64,000 nucleotides of DNA, taken from Streptomyces hoynatensis (GTDB taxonomy: Bacteria > Actinomycetota > Actinomycetes > Streptomycetales > Streptomycetaceae). The position numbers were made by a program, and so were the translations under genes. This document shows positions 17,329-27,553 of this stretch, piece by piece. The stretch spans positions 186,001 through 250,000 of the forward strand of contig NZ_RBAL01000007.1 of the NCBI RefSeq assembly GCF_003626535.1, given 5' to 3'. Under the pieces are notes generated by a model that did no database searches, was not told the origin of the DNA, and saw only the letters and a program-made list of their open reading frames with translations. The first letter of the stretch is position 1; every line of letters starts with the position of its first letter.

Positions 17329-18570
17329 GTGTCACATCACTCTCCGCGACTACCCGTCGCCGTTCACGTTCTCGGCGCTGCCGTCTTCGCCCTCGGGACA
17401 AGCGAGTTCATGCTCTCCGGCCTGCTGCCCGAGGTGGCCGACGATCTCGACGTCTCCATACCGACCGCCGGCCTGCTCATCTCCGCCTTTGCCATCGGCA
17501 TGGTCGTCGGCGCGCCCGTGCTCGCCGCGGCCACCCGGCGGATGCCGCAGCGCCTCGCCCTGGTGGGGATGCTCGCCGTCTTCGCGCTCGGTCACGTCGT
17601 GGGGGCGCTCGCCCCCGGCTACGGAGTGCTTTTCGTATGCCGGGTGGTGAGCGCACTGGCCTGCGCCGGCTTCTGGGCGGTGGGCGCCGTGGTGGCCGTC
17701 TCCCTCGCGCCGCCCAACGCGCGGGCGCGCGCGATGGCCGTGATGCTCGGCGGGCTCAGCATCGCCAACATCACCGGCGTGCCGGGCGGCGCGGTGCTCG
17801 GCCAGCACCTCGGCTGGCGGGCGGCGTTCTGGGCCGTGGCGCTGCTCGCGGCGCTCGCCCTGGCCGGCGTGCTGGTCTTCGTGCCCAGGACGCTGCCGCG
17901 GATGCAGGGGTCGGCCGCCGGGCTGGGCCGGGAGCTGCGGGCCTACCGCGAGGGCCGGGTCTGGCTGACCGTGGCCACGATCGCGCTCTTCTCCGCGGGC
18001 TCCCTCTGCTTCTTCTCCTACCTCGCGCCGATCCTCACCGACGTCACCGGGCTCGGCGAGGGCTGGGTCCCCGCGGTGCTGGTGCTCTACGGCCTCGGCG
18101 CGCTCGGCGGGACCGCCCTCGGCGGGCGGCTCACCGACGCCCACATGTTCGGCACCCTCTACACCGGCCTGGGCGCCGCCGCCGCCGTGCTGGGGCTGGC
18201 CGCGCTCAGCCTGCACTCCCCCTGGCTCCTGGTGCCGCTGTGCGGGCTGCTCGGCCTGTGCGCCTTCCTGTGCGCGCCCGGGCTCAACACCCGGGTCTTC
18301 GACGTGGCGGGCGGCACGGCGCCGACGCTGGCCGGCGCCACCGCGACCTCCGCGTTCAACGCGGGCAACACCGTGGGCCCCTGGGCGGGCGGCCTGGCGA
18401 TCGACGCCGGGCTCGGCTACGCCTGGACGGCCTGGCTCGGCGCCCTGTTCATGCTCGCCGCGGCCGGCGGCGCCTGGCTCCAGTCGCGCACGAAGGGCAG
18501 GGAGATCGTCGTGGCCGTCGGCGGGACGGCCGTCAGCCGGTCAGCAGCCGCAGCTCCCCCCGCAGGTTGA
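17329..18570 (+). CDS. MFS efflux transporter, Cmx/CmrA (chloramphenicol-type) family
   Basis: 413 residues with 12 predicted membrane helices. The N-terminal FALGTSEFMLSGLLPEVADD is the signature of the Cmx/CmrA drug-efflux group of drug:H+ antiporter-1 transporters. MFS motif A-like residues appear around GAPVLAAATRRMPQR. It probably exports an amphipathic drug or metabolite; specificity cannot be inferred. GTG 17329 is the start. The last 38 bases overlap the convergent HD-domain gene, so the last dozen residues are constrained on both strands. Confidence 0.88.
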   Translation: MSHHSPRLPVAVHVLGAAVFALGTSEFMLSGLLPEVADDLDVSIPTAGLLISAFAIGMVVGAPVLAAATRRMPQRLALVGMLAVFALGHVVGALAPGYGVLFVCRVVSALACAGFWAVGAVVAVSLAPPNARARAMAVMLGGLSIANITGVPGGAVLGQHLGWRAAFWAVALLAALALAGVLVFVPRTLPRMQGSAAGLGRELRAYREGRVWLTVATIALFSAGSLCFFSYLAPILTDVTGLGEGWVPAVLVLYGLGALGGTALGGRLTDAHMFGTLYTGLGAAAAVLGLAALSLHSPWLLVPLCGLLGLCAFLCAPGLNTRVFDVAGGTAPTLAGATATSAFNAGNTVGPWAGGLAIDAGLGYAWTAWLGALFMLAAAGGAWLQSRTKGREIVVAVGGTAVSRSAAAAPPAG

Positions 18571-19165
18571 ACCTCGCGGTCGGCGCCCAGTGTTCCGCGC
18601 CGTATGGCGTGCGGAACAGCTCGGGCAGGGCAAGCAGCTGCCGCAGCACCTCGGCCCGCCCCGCGCGGAAGTCCCCGTCGGGGACGAAGCCGTACTCCCG
18701 CCGCACCGCGGCCGCGTAGCCCGCGTACTCCTCGGGCGAGCCGGCCAGGACGGCGAGGTCCGCGTCGCAGAGCGCGGCCCCGTTGACGTCCCCCGGCTCG
18801 GGGTCGTGGCCCGCCGTCAGGCGGACCAGCCTGGCCACCTCGCGGGCGCGCGGCCCGGTGCCGAGCCGCTCCTCGGCCAGCCGGGCGCTGCGTTCCTCGT
18901 TGTCCGGGGAGTAGGGGTCGTAGACGGCGTCGTGGAACCAGGCGGCGAGTTCGACCGCCACCGGCTCGGCCGCGTACCCGGCCAGCTCGTCGAGGCGGGC
19001 GAGCACGTCGGCCAGGTGGGCGACGGTGTGGTAGTGCCGGTGCGGCTCGGACCAGCGGGCGAGAAGCTCCTGGCCGAGCCGCAGCCCGGCGGGTCCGGTC
19101 TGCCCTGGCAGGGCGTGGAAGCGGGCGAGCAGCCGCTCGTGGGAAGGCGGGGGCATGCGGGTCAT
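18533..19165 (-). CDS. HD-superfamily metal-dependent phosphohydrolase-like protein
   Basis: About 210 residues. The HD motif is split as HYHTVAHLADVL and AWFHDAVYDP, with a later Asp in ALCDADLAVLAG and the YRREY-like VRREYGFVPD segment. This matches the group of predicted HD phosphohydrolases of unknown substrate. I place the start at ATG 19165; an ATG at 19156 or a GTG-type extension to 19210 is possible. The 3' end overlaps the MFS gene by 38 bases tail to tail. Confidence 0.82.
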   Translation of the reverse strand: MTRMPPPSHERLLARFHALPGQTGPAGLRLGQELLARWSEPHRHYHTVAHLADVLARLDELAGYAAEPVAVELAAWFHDAVYDPYSPDNEERSARLAEERLGTGPRAREVARLVRLTAGHDPEPGDVNGAALCDADLAVLAGSPEEYAGYAAAVRREYGFVPDGDFRAGRAEVLRQLLALPELFRTPYGAEHWAPTARFNLRGELRLLTG

Positions 19166-19202
19166 TGTGGCCCCGTACCCACCCGGGGCGCGGGCTTGCA
19201 CT

Positions 19203-19216
19203 TGACGCACGCGTCA
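19203..19216. promoter_or_regulatory. Perfect inverted repeat TGACGC-AC-GCGTCA, candidate operator
   Basis: A 14-base palindrome within CTTGACGCACGCGTCAGG, in the gap between the divergent HD-hydrolase and oxidoreductase genes. TTGACG at its left could be a -35 element for the oxidoreductase, so a bound repressor would block transcription. It looks more like a TetR-type site than a MerR site. Confidence 0.5.
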
Positions 19217-19351
19217 GGTCGTAGGTTCTGGGGGCCCGTCGGGAGCAACGCCCCGGCGTGCCCGGGCGGCGCGGGCCGGGAGCGGCCCCGCCGCCTCGGG
19301 ACGCCGCCCCCCCCGAGAGACCGCCCGGCGAACGACCCGAGGAGAGGCCCG

Positions 19352-20383
19352 ATGACGCAGGCACCGCCCCCCATCCCGGACACCCACCGCGAGCTGCGGC
19401 TGGCCGCCAGGCCGAAGGGGCTGCCCGGCCCCGAGCACTTCGAGCTCGCCGAGACCGCCGTGCCGCGGCCCGGCCCCGGGGAGGTGCTGGTCCGCAACCG
19501 GCTGATGTCCCTGGTGACCGTCATGCACTCGCTGATGGACGAGCACGCGAACCTGCCCATGCCCGCCTTCTCGCTCGGCGAGCCGCCGTGGGGCCCGGTC
19601 GTCGGCGAGGTGGTGCGCGCCCCTGCGGACGGCCCCTTCGCCGTCGGGGACCTGGTGGCGCACCGGGCGAGCTGGCGGGAGTACGCGGTGGTGGCGGCGG
19701 ACGCGGCCAGGCGCGTCGACCCCGAGGTCCTGCCCGACCCGGCCTGGTACCTGTCCTCCGCGGTCACGGCCTGGCTCGGCGTCGTCAAGGGCGCGGAGGT
19801 GCGGGAGGGGGACACCGTGTTCGTCAGCGGCGCGGCGGGAGCGGTGGGCAGCCTCGCCGGCCAGCTCGCCAGGCTGCGCGGCGCCGCCCGCGTCATCGGC
19901 AGCACCGGTTCCCGGCGCAAGGGCGAGTACCTGCGCCGGGAGCTCGGCTACGACGCGGTCGTCCACCGGGGCGAGGGCGAGCCGCCCATCGAGGAGCAGC
20001 TGCGCGCGGCCGCCCCCGAGGGCCTGGACGCGGTGTTCGACAACGTCGGCGGCGAGCAGCTGCGGGCCGCCCTCGCGGTGGCCAGGCCCCTGGCCAGGGT
20101 GGCGCTCATCGGCGCGCTCGCCGGCCAGGTGCCGGGCGGGGCGGGGGCGAAGGTGGAGATCGAGCCCTTCTCCCTCATCGGGCGCAGCATCACCCTGCGG
20201 GCCCTGGGCGGCGTCCACTGGCTCTCCTTCGCGCCGGAGGCGGAACGTGAGGTGGGCCGGGCGGCCCGGGCGGGCAAACTGCGCCTGCCGCAGGCGAGGT
20301 TGCGGGGAATCGCGCAGGCCCCTGCCGCGTTGAGAGAGCTACTCGAAGGGCGGCACATCGGTCAGGTGCTCGTCGAGCTCTGA
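19352..20383 (+). CDS. NADP-dependent medium-chain oxidoreductase (zinc-independent, LTB4-12-dehydrogenase type)
   Basis: 343 residues. The N-terminal GroES-like substrate domain is followed by a Rossmann fold with FVSGAAGAVGSLAGQLARL. The later VFDNVGGEQLRAAL is typical of the alkenal/one reductase subgroup. No structural-zinc cysteines are visible. It probably reduces alpha,beta-unsaturated carbonyls with NADPH. ATG 19352 has a strong GAGGAGAGG site. A MerR gene lies 53 bases downstream on the same strand and may respond to the same stress. Confidence 0.88.
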   Translation: MTQAPPPIPDTHRELRLAARPKGLPGPEHFELAETAVPRPGPGEVLVRNRLMSLVTVMHSLMDEHANLPMPAFSLGEPPWGPVVGEVVRAPADGPFAVGDLVAHRASWREYAVVAADAARRVDPEVLPDPAWYLSSAVTAWLGVVKGAEVREGDTVFVSGAAGAVGSLAGQLARLRGAARVIGSTGSRRKGEYLRRELGYDAVVHRGEGEPPIEEQLRAAAPEGLDAVFDNVGGEQLRAALAVARPLARVALIGALAGQVPGGAGAKVEIEPFSLIGRSITLRALGGVHWLSFAPEAEREVGRAARAGKLRLPQARLRGIAQAPAALRELLEGRHIGQVLVEL

Positions 20384-20436
20384 GCCGGCTCCCGGGCCGG
20401 CGGGGGCGGCGGCCCGGACGGGGAGGGCGGGAGGGC

Positions 20437-20856
20437 ATGCGGATCGGCGAGGCGGCAGCGGCGGCCGGGCTGACCACGCGGGCGGTGCGGTACTACGAGG
20501 AGCGCGGCCTGATCGCGGCCCGCCGTTCCCCGGCCGGGCACCGCGAGTACGACGAGCTGGACGTGCGGCGGCTGCGCGCCCTGCGCGAGCTGCTGAGCAC
20601 CGGGCTGACGATCGCCGACGTGCGCGACCTGGTGGCCGCGCTGGAGTCGGTGCCGCCCGGCGCGCGGCCCCCCGGCGACCCGGAGACGCCCTGCGCGTTG
20701 CCCGCCCTGGTGGTCGGCCGGCGCCTGGCCGAACTCGACGCCCGCATCGAGCGCCTGACCCGGCTGCGGGACGGGCTGGCCCGCCGGGTGAGCGAGCCGT
20801 TGCGGGCCCTGGCGCGGGCCCGCGGCGCCCGGGAGCCCTCGCCCCGCACGCCCTGA
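20437..20856 (+). CDS. MerR-family transcriptional regulator
   Basis: 139 residues. The N-terminal MerR wing-helix is complete (RIGEAAAAAGLTTRAVRYYE, then ERGLIAARRSPAGHREY). The C-terminal dimerisation helix carries RLAELDARIERLTRLRDGLA. A single Cys (ETPCALP) near residue 87 gives no CxxC metal or iron-sulfur signature, so it is not a SoxR or a typical mercury sensor. It probably controls the upstream oxidoreductase and itself. Confidence 0.9.
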   Translation: MRIGEAAAAAGLTTRAVRYYEERGLIAARRSPAGHREYDELDVRRLRALRELLSTGLTIADVRDLVAALESVPPGARPPGDPETPCALPALVVGRRLAELDARIERLTRLRDGLARRVSEPLRALARARGAREPSPRTP

Positions 20857-20895
20857 GCCCTCCCCCCGCGCACCCCGCACGCCCCAGCGCGCGCC

Positions 20896-20925
20896 GGGCC
20901 GCCGGGCCGCCGGGCCGCCGGGGCC
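20896..20925. repeat. Short GGGCCGCC-type tandem repeat
   Basis: Four imperfect copies of an 8-base GC-only unit lie in the gap upstream of ftsH. This is simple-sequence repeat with no evident function. Confidence 0.5.
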
Positions 20926-21030
20926 GTTCGCGGCCCCTTGCGTTCGCACCCGGGGCGTCACCGGTTCGGCCCTCCCCGGCGGGCTCTCCGGGAGAAAGCG
21001 ACACCGGCCGCTGATACGGTCAAAACGGGC

Positions 21031-22997
<1,967 letters not shown>

Positions 22998-23001
<4 letters not shown>

Positions 23002-24023
23002 GGGACTCCGGCCCGCCCGCCGCCGAGAGCCGCACCCCGGGGCGACCCGGCCGGTGGGCCTGGCTGCTCGCGGTCCTGCTGGTCGGCGGGGCGGTGCTGA
23101 TCGGGCTGAGCAGACGGGACGAGCTGTTCGACGCCTTCCACCAGCTGGCCAGGGTGCACTGGCCCAAGCTCGCCGTCGCGCTGCTCTGCGAGGCATGGTC
23201 GCTGCTGTGCCTGGCCGCCGTGCAGCGCTGGCTGCTGCTCGCCGGCGGCCTGCGGGTCGGCCGCGGCACCATCAATTCCCTGAACCTCGCCTCGAACGCG
23301 GTGGCCGGGGCGCTGCCGGGCGGCGCCGCCTTCTCCGCGGCCTGGATGTACCGGGAGCTGCGGCGCCGCGGCGGGGAGCAGGCGCTGGTCGCGGCCGTCC
23401 TCGTGGTGTCGGGCGCGCTCTCGGCGGTCACCCTCGTGGTGGAGCTGGCCGTCGGGGCGCTGCTCGCCGGGGCGGGCGGCCCTGGCCAGCCGCTGCGCCG
23501 CGTGCTCGTCGGGCTGGCCGCCACCCTCCTGGTCACCCTGCTGATCTTCCGCTCCACCCGGGTCAGGCGCGGGGTGGTGCGCCGCTGGCGGCGGCTGCGG
23601 GATCGGCACCGGCGGATCGGGCGGGCGAGCGCGGCCCTGGCCCGGGTGGTGCACCAGGCCCGCAGCGTGGAACCGGGCATCAAGCCCTGGCTGTGGCCCT
23701 ACCTGCTGGCGCAGCTGAACTGGCTGCTGGACGCCGCCAGCCTCGCGGCCTGCCTGTGGGCCCTCGACATCGCCGTTCCCTGGCGGGGCCTGCTGCTGGT
23801 GTCGGGGCTCGGCCAGATCCCGGCAAGCACCAGGATCACGCCAGGCGGCCTCGGCGTCACCGAGACCAGCCTGGCCGCGCTGCTCGTCTTCTACGGCATC
23901 CACTCCGACGAGGCGATCGCCGCCACGCTGCTGTACCGGATCGTGAGCTACTGGCTGCTCCAGCCCCTCGGCTGGGCCTGCTGGCTGGCCCTCACCCTGC
24001 ACGGCCGCCGCGGGAGCCGCTGA
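22998..24023 (+). CDS. YbhN/AglD-like multi-pass membrane protein (lysylphosphatidylglycerol synthase TM region family)
   Basis: 341 residues with about 7-8 membrane helices. Family-typical segments are LNLASNAVAGALPGGAAFSA and ITPGGLGVTETSLAALLVFYG. Relatives include the flippase half of MprF and proteins implicated in lipid or glycolipid movement. The MprF synthase domain is absent. GTG 22998 overlaps the ftsH stop by 4 bases (GTGA), so the two are translationally coupled. This suggests FtsH-like proteolysis and lipid handling serve the same membrane process, which is inference. Confidence 0.85.
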
Positions 24024-24078
24024 GCGGGAGGCGCCGCCGCACAGCCGGAGGCGCGCCGCGCAGCCGGAGGCGCCGCCC
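24022..24078. repeat. Three tandem 19-base repeats after the YbhN-like gene
   Basis: Units begin GAGCGGGAGGCGCCGCCGC, ACAGCCGGAGGCGCGCCGC and GCAGCCGGAGGCGCCGCCC. The array starts inside the stop codon of the upstream gene. It has no coding role and is a candidate variable-number repeat. Confidence 0.7.
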
Positions 24079-24146
24079 GCGGGGCCGCCGGCCCGGGGCC
24101 GCCCGCGGCGAACCGCCGGGCCGGGGGCGGGAACGTTCCCGCCGCC

Positions 24147-26249
24147 TCAGCCCGCGGGCCGCTCCCCGGCCCGCGGCGCGCACCCGGTCAGCTCGGCCGG
24201 CAGGTCCTCGGCGTGCACGACCGTCAGCCCGGACACCGCACGGGTGAGCGCCACGTAGAGCCGCCGCAGCCCGGTGCGCCGGTCCGGCTCGCCCGCGACC
24301 ACCGCGGCGGGCTCCACCAGCACCACGTAGTCGTACTCCAGGCCCTTCGCCAGCGAGGCCGGCACCAGGGTCAGCCGGGCCCCGGCGCTGGTCTCCTCGC
24401 CTGGGGCCAGGTGCGCCAGCCCCGCCGCGGTCAGGGCCTCGCCGAGCGCGGGCAGGTCCGCGTCCGCCGCGATCAGCCCCGTCGAGCCCTCGTGGGCGAG
24501 GGCCTCCCGGCAGGCCGCCACGGCCGCCTCGGCCCGCGCACCCGGCGCCGCCCGCCGCACCTCGAACGCGCCGGGCGAGTCCCGGATCGAGGTGGCCTCC
24601 GCGAGGCCGGGGGCGATGGCGGGCAGCAGCCGCGAGGCGTACGCGATCACCGTGCGCGGCACGCGGAAGCCCTGCGTCAGCTCCTCCACGACGGCCTCCG
24701 GCTTTCCCAGGTGCCCGAGCGCCACGGCCCAGCTCGGCGTCGCCCAGGGGGTGGTGCCCTGGGCGATGTCGCCGAGTATGGTCACCGAGCCCGTGCTGCA
24801 CCGGCGGCCCACCGCCCGGTACTGCATCGGCGAGAGGTCCTGCGCCTCGTCGAGCACCACGTGCCCGAGGGAGCCGGTGCGCTCCACCAGATCGCGCGCC
24901 TCGTCGATCAGCACCGCGTCGGCCGGCGACCACACCGCCGACTTCACGCCGCGGGCCGGGCGGTCCCACAGGATCGCCTTCTGCTCCTCCTCGCCGAGCA
25001 GGCCGGCCGCCTGCCCGGCCAGGAAGTCCGCGTCGGACAGCAGCCTGAGCACGAGCTTCACCGGGTCGACCTGCGGCCAGATCTCCTTCACGGCGGCCTT
25101 GACCGCGGCGTTGCGGGCCACCGCGTTCTGCACCCGGTCGTCCGGCGCCTCGCCCGCCCGCTCCATCCGCACCAGCACCGCGTGCGCGATCCGCTGCGGC
25201 AGCGCCTCGCGCGCCGCCCCGTACCGCATGTCCCGGGCCAGCAACTCCCGGACGAGCTGCGCCAGTTCGTACGCGGGAACGCGCCAGCGCCGCGAGCCGC
25301 GGACCACCACGAGCGACTCGCCCCCCTCGTCGGGCACCCGCACGTGGGAGCGGATCGCCCGCCGCAGCACCTCCGCCATCCGCGCATCGCCCTTGACCAG
25401 CGCCGCCGCCGGGCTGTCCGCGCCGCGGACCTGGACGTCCCGCAGCCCCGCGGTCACCAGCTCGTCCACCGTGGTCTGCCGCACCTCAAGCTCGCCCAGC
25501 GCCGGCAGGACCTGCTCGATGTAGCGCAGGAAGGACCGGTTCGGCCCGATCACCAGGGTGCCGCTGCGGGCCAGCCGCTCCCGGTAGGCGTACAGCAGGT
25601 ACGCCACGCGGTGCAGGCCGACCGCGGTCTTCCCGGTGCCCGGCGCGCCCTGCACGCACAGCGAGCCGGCCAGGGGCGCGCGCACGATCTCGTCCTGCTC
25701 GGGCTGGATGGTGGCGACGATGTCCCGCATCGGCCCGACGCGCGGCCGTTCGATCTCCCGCTGCAGCAGGGCGCTGGAGCGCTCGGCCTCGGCCGGGTCG
25801 GAGAGGTGCTCGTCCTCGTACGCGGTCAGCTCGCCGCCGTCGTATCCGAAGCGGCGCCGCAGCCCGACGTCCTGCGGGTCCTGCTTGGTGGCCCGGTAGA
25901 ACGGCTGGGAGACCGGCGCCCGCCAGTCGATCACCATCGGGTCGCCGTCGGCGTCGTGCACGTGGCGGCGGCCGATGTAGAAGCGGTGGCCGCTCTCGCC
26001 CTCCTCGTCGAGGCTGTGCAGGTAGTCGAGGCGGCCGAAGAACAGCGGGGTGTCCGCGAGATCGGCGAGCGCCTTGATCCGCAGCTCGATGTCGCCGCGC
26101 AGCACCTCGGCGTTCACCCAGTTCGCGGTGACGTCGGCGATGTCGAGCTGCTCGGCGTCGGCGCGCATGGCGCGCAGGGCGGCGCGCGAGGCGGCCAGGT
26201 GCGCGCGTTCTGCTTCGAGTGGTTCCTGGGTGGGGCGTGCGGCGGACAC
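24147..26249 (-). CDS. HelD-like UvrD/Rep-family ATPase (RNA polymerase-associated helicase-like)
   Basis: 700 residues. The N-terminal helical arm (EAERAHLAASRAALRAMRAD onward) and the VIDWRAPVSQPFYRA motif are HelD hallmarks. SF1 motifs are GAPGTGKTAVGLHRVAYLLY (Walker A), VLDEAQDLSPMQYRAVGRR (Walker B) and FRVPRTVIAYA. HelD proteins bind RNA polymerase and release it from stalled or rifampicin-bound complexes, using ATP. GTG 26249 is chosen because GGAGG lies 7 bases upstream. The reading continues open to 26762 but without a ribosome site. It is divergent from the yefM-yoeB pair. Confidence 0.88.
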   Translation of the reverse strand: MSAARPTQEPLEAERAHLAASRAALRAMRADAEQLDIADVTANWVNAEVLRGDIELRIKALADLADTPLFFGRLDYLHSLDEEGESGHRFYIGRRHVHDADGDPMVIDWRAPVSQPFYRATKQDPQDVGLRRRFGYDGGELTAYEDEHLSDPAEAERSSALLQREIERPRVGPMRDIVATIQPEQDEIVRAPLAGSLCVQGAPGTGKTAVGLHRVAYLLYAYRERLARSGTLVIGPNRSFLRYIEQVLPALGELEVRQTTVDELVTAGLRDVQVRGADSPAAALVKGDARMAEVLRRAIRSHVRVPDEGGESLVVVRGSRRWRVPAYELAQLVRELLARDMRYGAAREALPQRIAHAVLVRMERAGEAPDDRVQNAVARNAAVKAAVKEIWPQVDPVKLVLRLLSDADFLAGQAAGLLGEEEQKAILWDRPARGVKSAVWSPADAVLIDEARDLVERTGSLGHVVLDEAQDLSPMQYRAVGRRCSTGSVTILGDIAQGTTPWATPSWAVALGHLGKPEAVVEELTQGFRVPRTVIAYASRLLPAIAPGLAEATSIRDSPGAFEVRRAAPGARAEAAVAACREALAHEGSTGLIAADADLPALGEALTAAGLAHLAPGEETSAGARLTLVPASLAKGLEYDYVVLVEPAAVVAGEPDRRTGLRRLYVALTRAVSGLTVVHAEDLPAELTGCAPRAGERPAG

Positions 26250-26481
26250 GGCGATGCCTCCGGTCGACGGGCGCGCGGGCAGTGCGGGACACACTGCGGC
26301 AGCGGTTGCGGGAAGGGGCGATGCCGGCCGGTTGCCGACCGGCCGGCTCCTGGCCGGCGAGGCACGCGGCGGTTTGCGTGCCGACCCGGAGGAGGCAAGG
26401 CAGGGGAGCCTAGGCGGACCGGCCCCCGGGCGCAAACCGATTTCCCCGGCCCCCCGGCCGCTTGCCGCCCCCGCGGGCGCC

Positions 26482-26501
26482 ACGTACAGTTTTCCGTACG
26501 T
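26482..26501. promoter_or_regulatory. Inverted repeat ACGTAC-N8-GTACGT upstream of yefM-yoeB
   Basis: Perfect 6-base arms with an 8-base T-rich spacer lie 43 bases before the yefM start, in an AT-richer patch of the promoter. YefM-YoeB complexes repress their own promoters through palindromes containing GTAC; this is the likely operator. Confidence 0.6.
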
Positions 26502-26543
26502 CACGGCCGCACCGGCAGGACGAGGACGACAAGGGAGGCGGCC

Positions 26544-26795
26544 ATGCGGACGATGTCCTACTCGGAGTCGAGGGCCCACTACGCCGAGACGCTCAACGCG
26601 GTCGTCGACGACCGCGAGGAGGTGGTGATCACCCGGGCAGGTCACGAGCCCGTGGTGATGGTCGCGCTCGACGACTACGAGTCGCTGAAGGAGACCGCCT
26701 ACCTGCTGCGCAGCCCGGAGAACGCCCGCCGCCTGCTCGCCTCGATCGACCGGCTCGAGCACGGCGCGGGCACGGTGCGCGACCTCGCCGAGTGA
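26544..26795 (+). CDS. yefM: YefM-family type II antitoxin (Phd/YefM)
   Basis: 83 residues starting RTMSYSESRAHYAETLNAVV, the canonical YefM DNA-binding N-terminus, followed by EEVVITRAGHEPVVMVALDD and a C-terminal toxin-neutralising helix. It binds and inhibits the YoeB toxin encoded 7 bases downstream and autoregulates the operon. ATG 26544 has AAGGGAGG upstream. Confidence 0.95.
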   Translation: MRTMSYSESRAHYAETLNAVVDDREEVVITRAGHEPVVMVALDDYESLKETAYLLRSPENARRLLASIDRLEHGAGTVRDLAE

Positions 26796-26802
26796 GCGCC
26801 GC

Positions 26803-27063
26803 GTGAAGCTGGTCTGGGACGAGAGCGCCTGGGCGGACTACGTCTGGTGGCAGACGGAGGACCGCAAGGTGCTCAGGCGCATCAACGCGCTGCTGCGGGA
26901 CGTCTGCCGGAACGGCAACGAGGGACTGGGCAAGCCGGAGCCGCTGAAGCACGGTTTCCAGGGCTACTGGTCGCGCCGGGTCACCGAGGAGCACCGGCTG
27001 GTCTACAAGGTCGCCGCGGACGAGATCCGCATCGCCGCCTGCCGGTACCACTACGGCCGCTGA
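26803..27063 (+). CDS. yoeB: YoeB/Txe-family mRNA interferase toxin
   Basis: 86 residues, full length for YoeB. The fold motifs are WDESAWADYVWWQTEDRK, GLGKPEPLKHGFQGYWSRRV and TEEHRLVYKV, ending CRYHYGR. Catalytic candidates are the Glu and Arg of SRRVTEEHRLVY and the C-terminal His-Tyr. It cleaves mRNA on the ribosome when freed from YefM. GTG 26803 follows the yefM stop directly. The pair looks intact. Confidence 0.95.
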   Translation: MKLVWDESAWADYVWWQTEDRKVLRRINALLRDVCRNGNEGLGKPEPLKHGFQGYWSRRVTEEHRLVYKVAADEIRIAACRYHYGR

Positions 27064-27110
27064 GCGGCGGCCGCCCGTCCGCCCGCGGCCGGGCGGGCGC
27101 CACTCCGCCG

Positions 27111-27155
27111 CGTCCGTCCCGTCCGTCCCTGCCGCCCCGTCCGTCCCTGCCGTCC
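27111..27155. repeat. CGTCCGTCCC tandem repeats after yoeB
   Basis: CGTCCGTCCCTGC occurs at 27120 and 27138 (18-base period), preceded by a further CGTCCGTCCC at 27111. It is a short low-complexity tandem repeat in the 230-base gap between yoeB and the next gene. Confidence 0.6.
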
Positions 27156-27194
27156 CGGGGCGTGCGCCGGGTCTCAGGGTCGTGTCCCCCGTTC

Positions 27195-27250
27195 ACCTAG
27201 GGGGTCATCCCCCGCGCAGGGGACCAAGGTCAGGGAGCCGTGTCCCTCCT
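27195..27250. promoter_or_regulatory. Inverted-repeat-rich segment before a 66-residue gene
   Basis: GGTCATCCCCC and CAGGGGACC form an imperfect palindrome at about 27206-27228, and a second GGTCAGGGA with TCCCTCC follows. The density of symmetric GGGG/CCCC arms suggests a regulator-binding region or structured leader for the small gene at 27294. No family can be named. Confidence 0.35.
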
Positions 27251-27293
27251 CGGGGCGATGACGCGCGCGGGTCCCGACGGCAGTCTTGAAGCC

Positions 27294-27494
27294 ATGAGTA
27301 CCGCAACGCTTCCCCCCACCGCCCTCTCCTCCACCGGCCGGCCCGCGAGCGCCACCCAGGGCGGCGCGCGGCCGGGTGCCAGCGCCCTCGGCGGCGCCCT
27401 GCGCGCCGTCCGCGTGATGGCGGGCGCCGCGTTCGAGATAGTCCTGCTCGGCCGGGTCGACGAGCCGGGGCTCGTCCGGCGCCGCGGCGCCTGA
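27294..27494 (+). CDS. Small hypothetical protein, 66 residues
   Basis: The first 40 residues are Thr/Ser/Ala/Gly-rich. The C-terminal part LRAVRVMAGAAFEIVLLGRV could be one amphipathic or membrane-associated helix, followed by DEPGLVRRRGA. There is no recognised domain. ATG 27294 is preferred to an upstream in-frame codon at 27240. The gene precedes, in convergent orientation, the XPB helicase gene, with a 59-base gap. Confidence 0.5.
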   Translation: MSTATLPPTALSSTGRPASATQGGARPGASALGGALRAVRVMAGAAFEIVLLGRVDEPGLVRRRGA

Positions 27495-27553
27495 GCGCGG
27501 ACGGGTCCCTTGCAGGTCCCGTTCCGGTCCCGGACCGCCCGGGGCTCCCCGGC

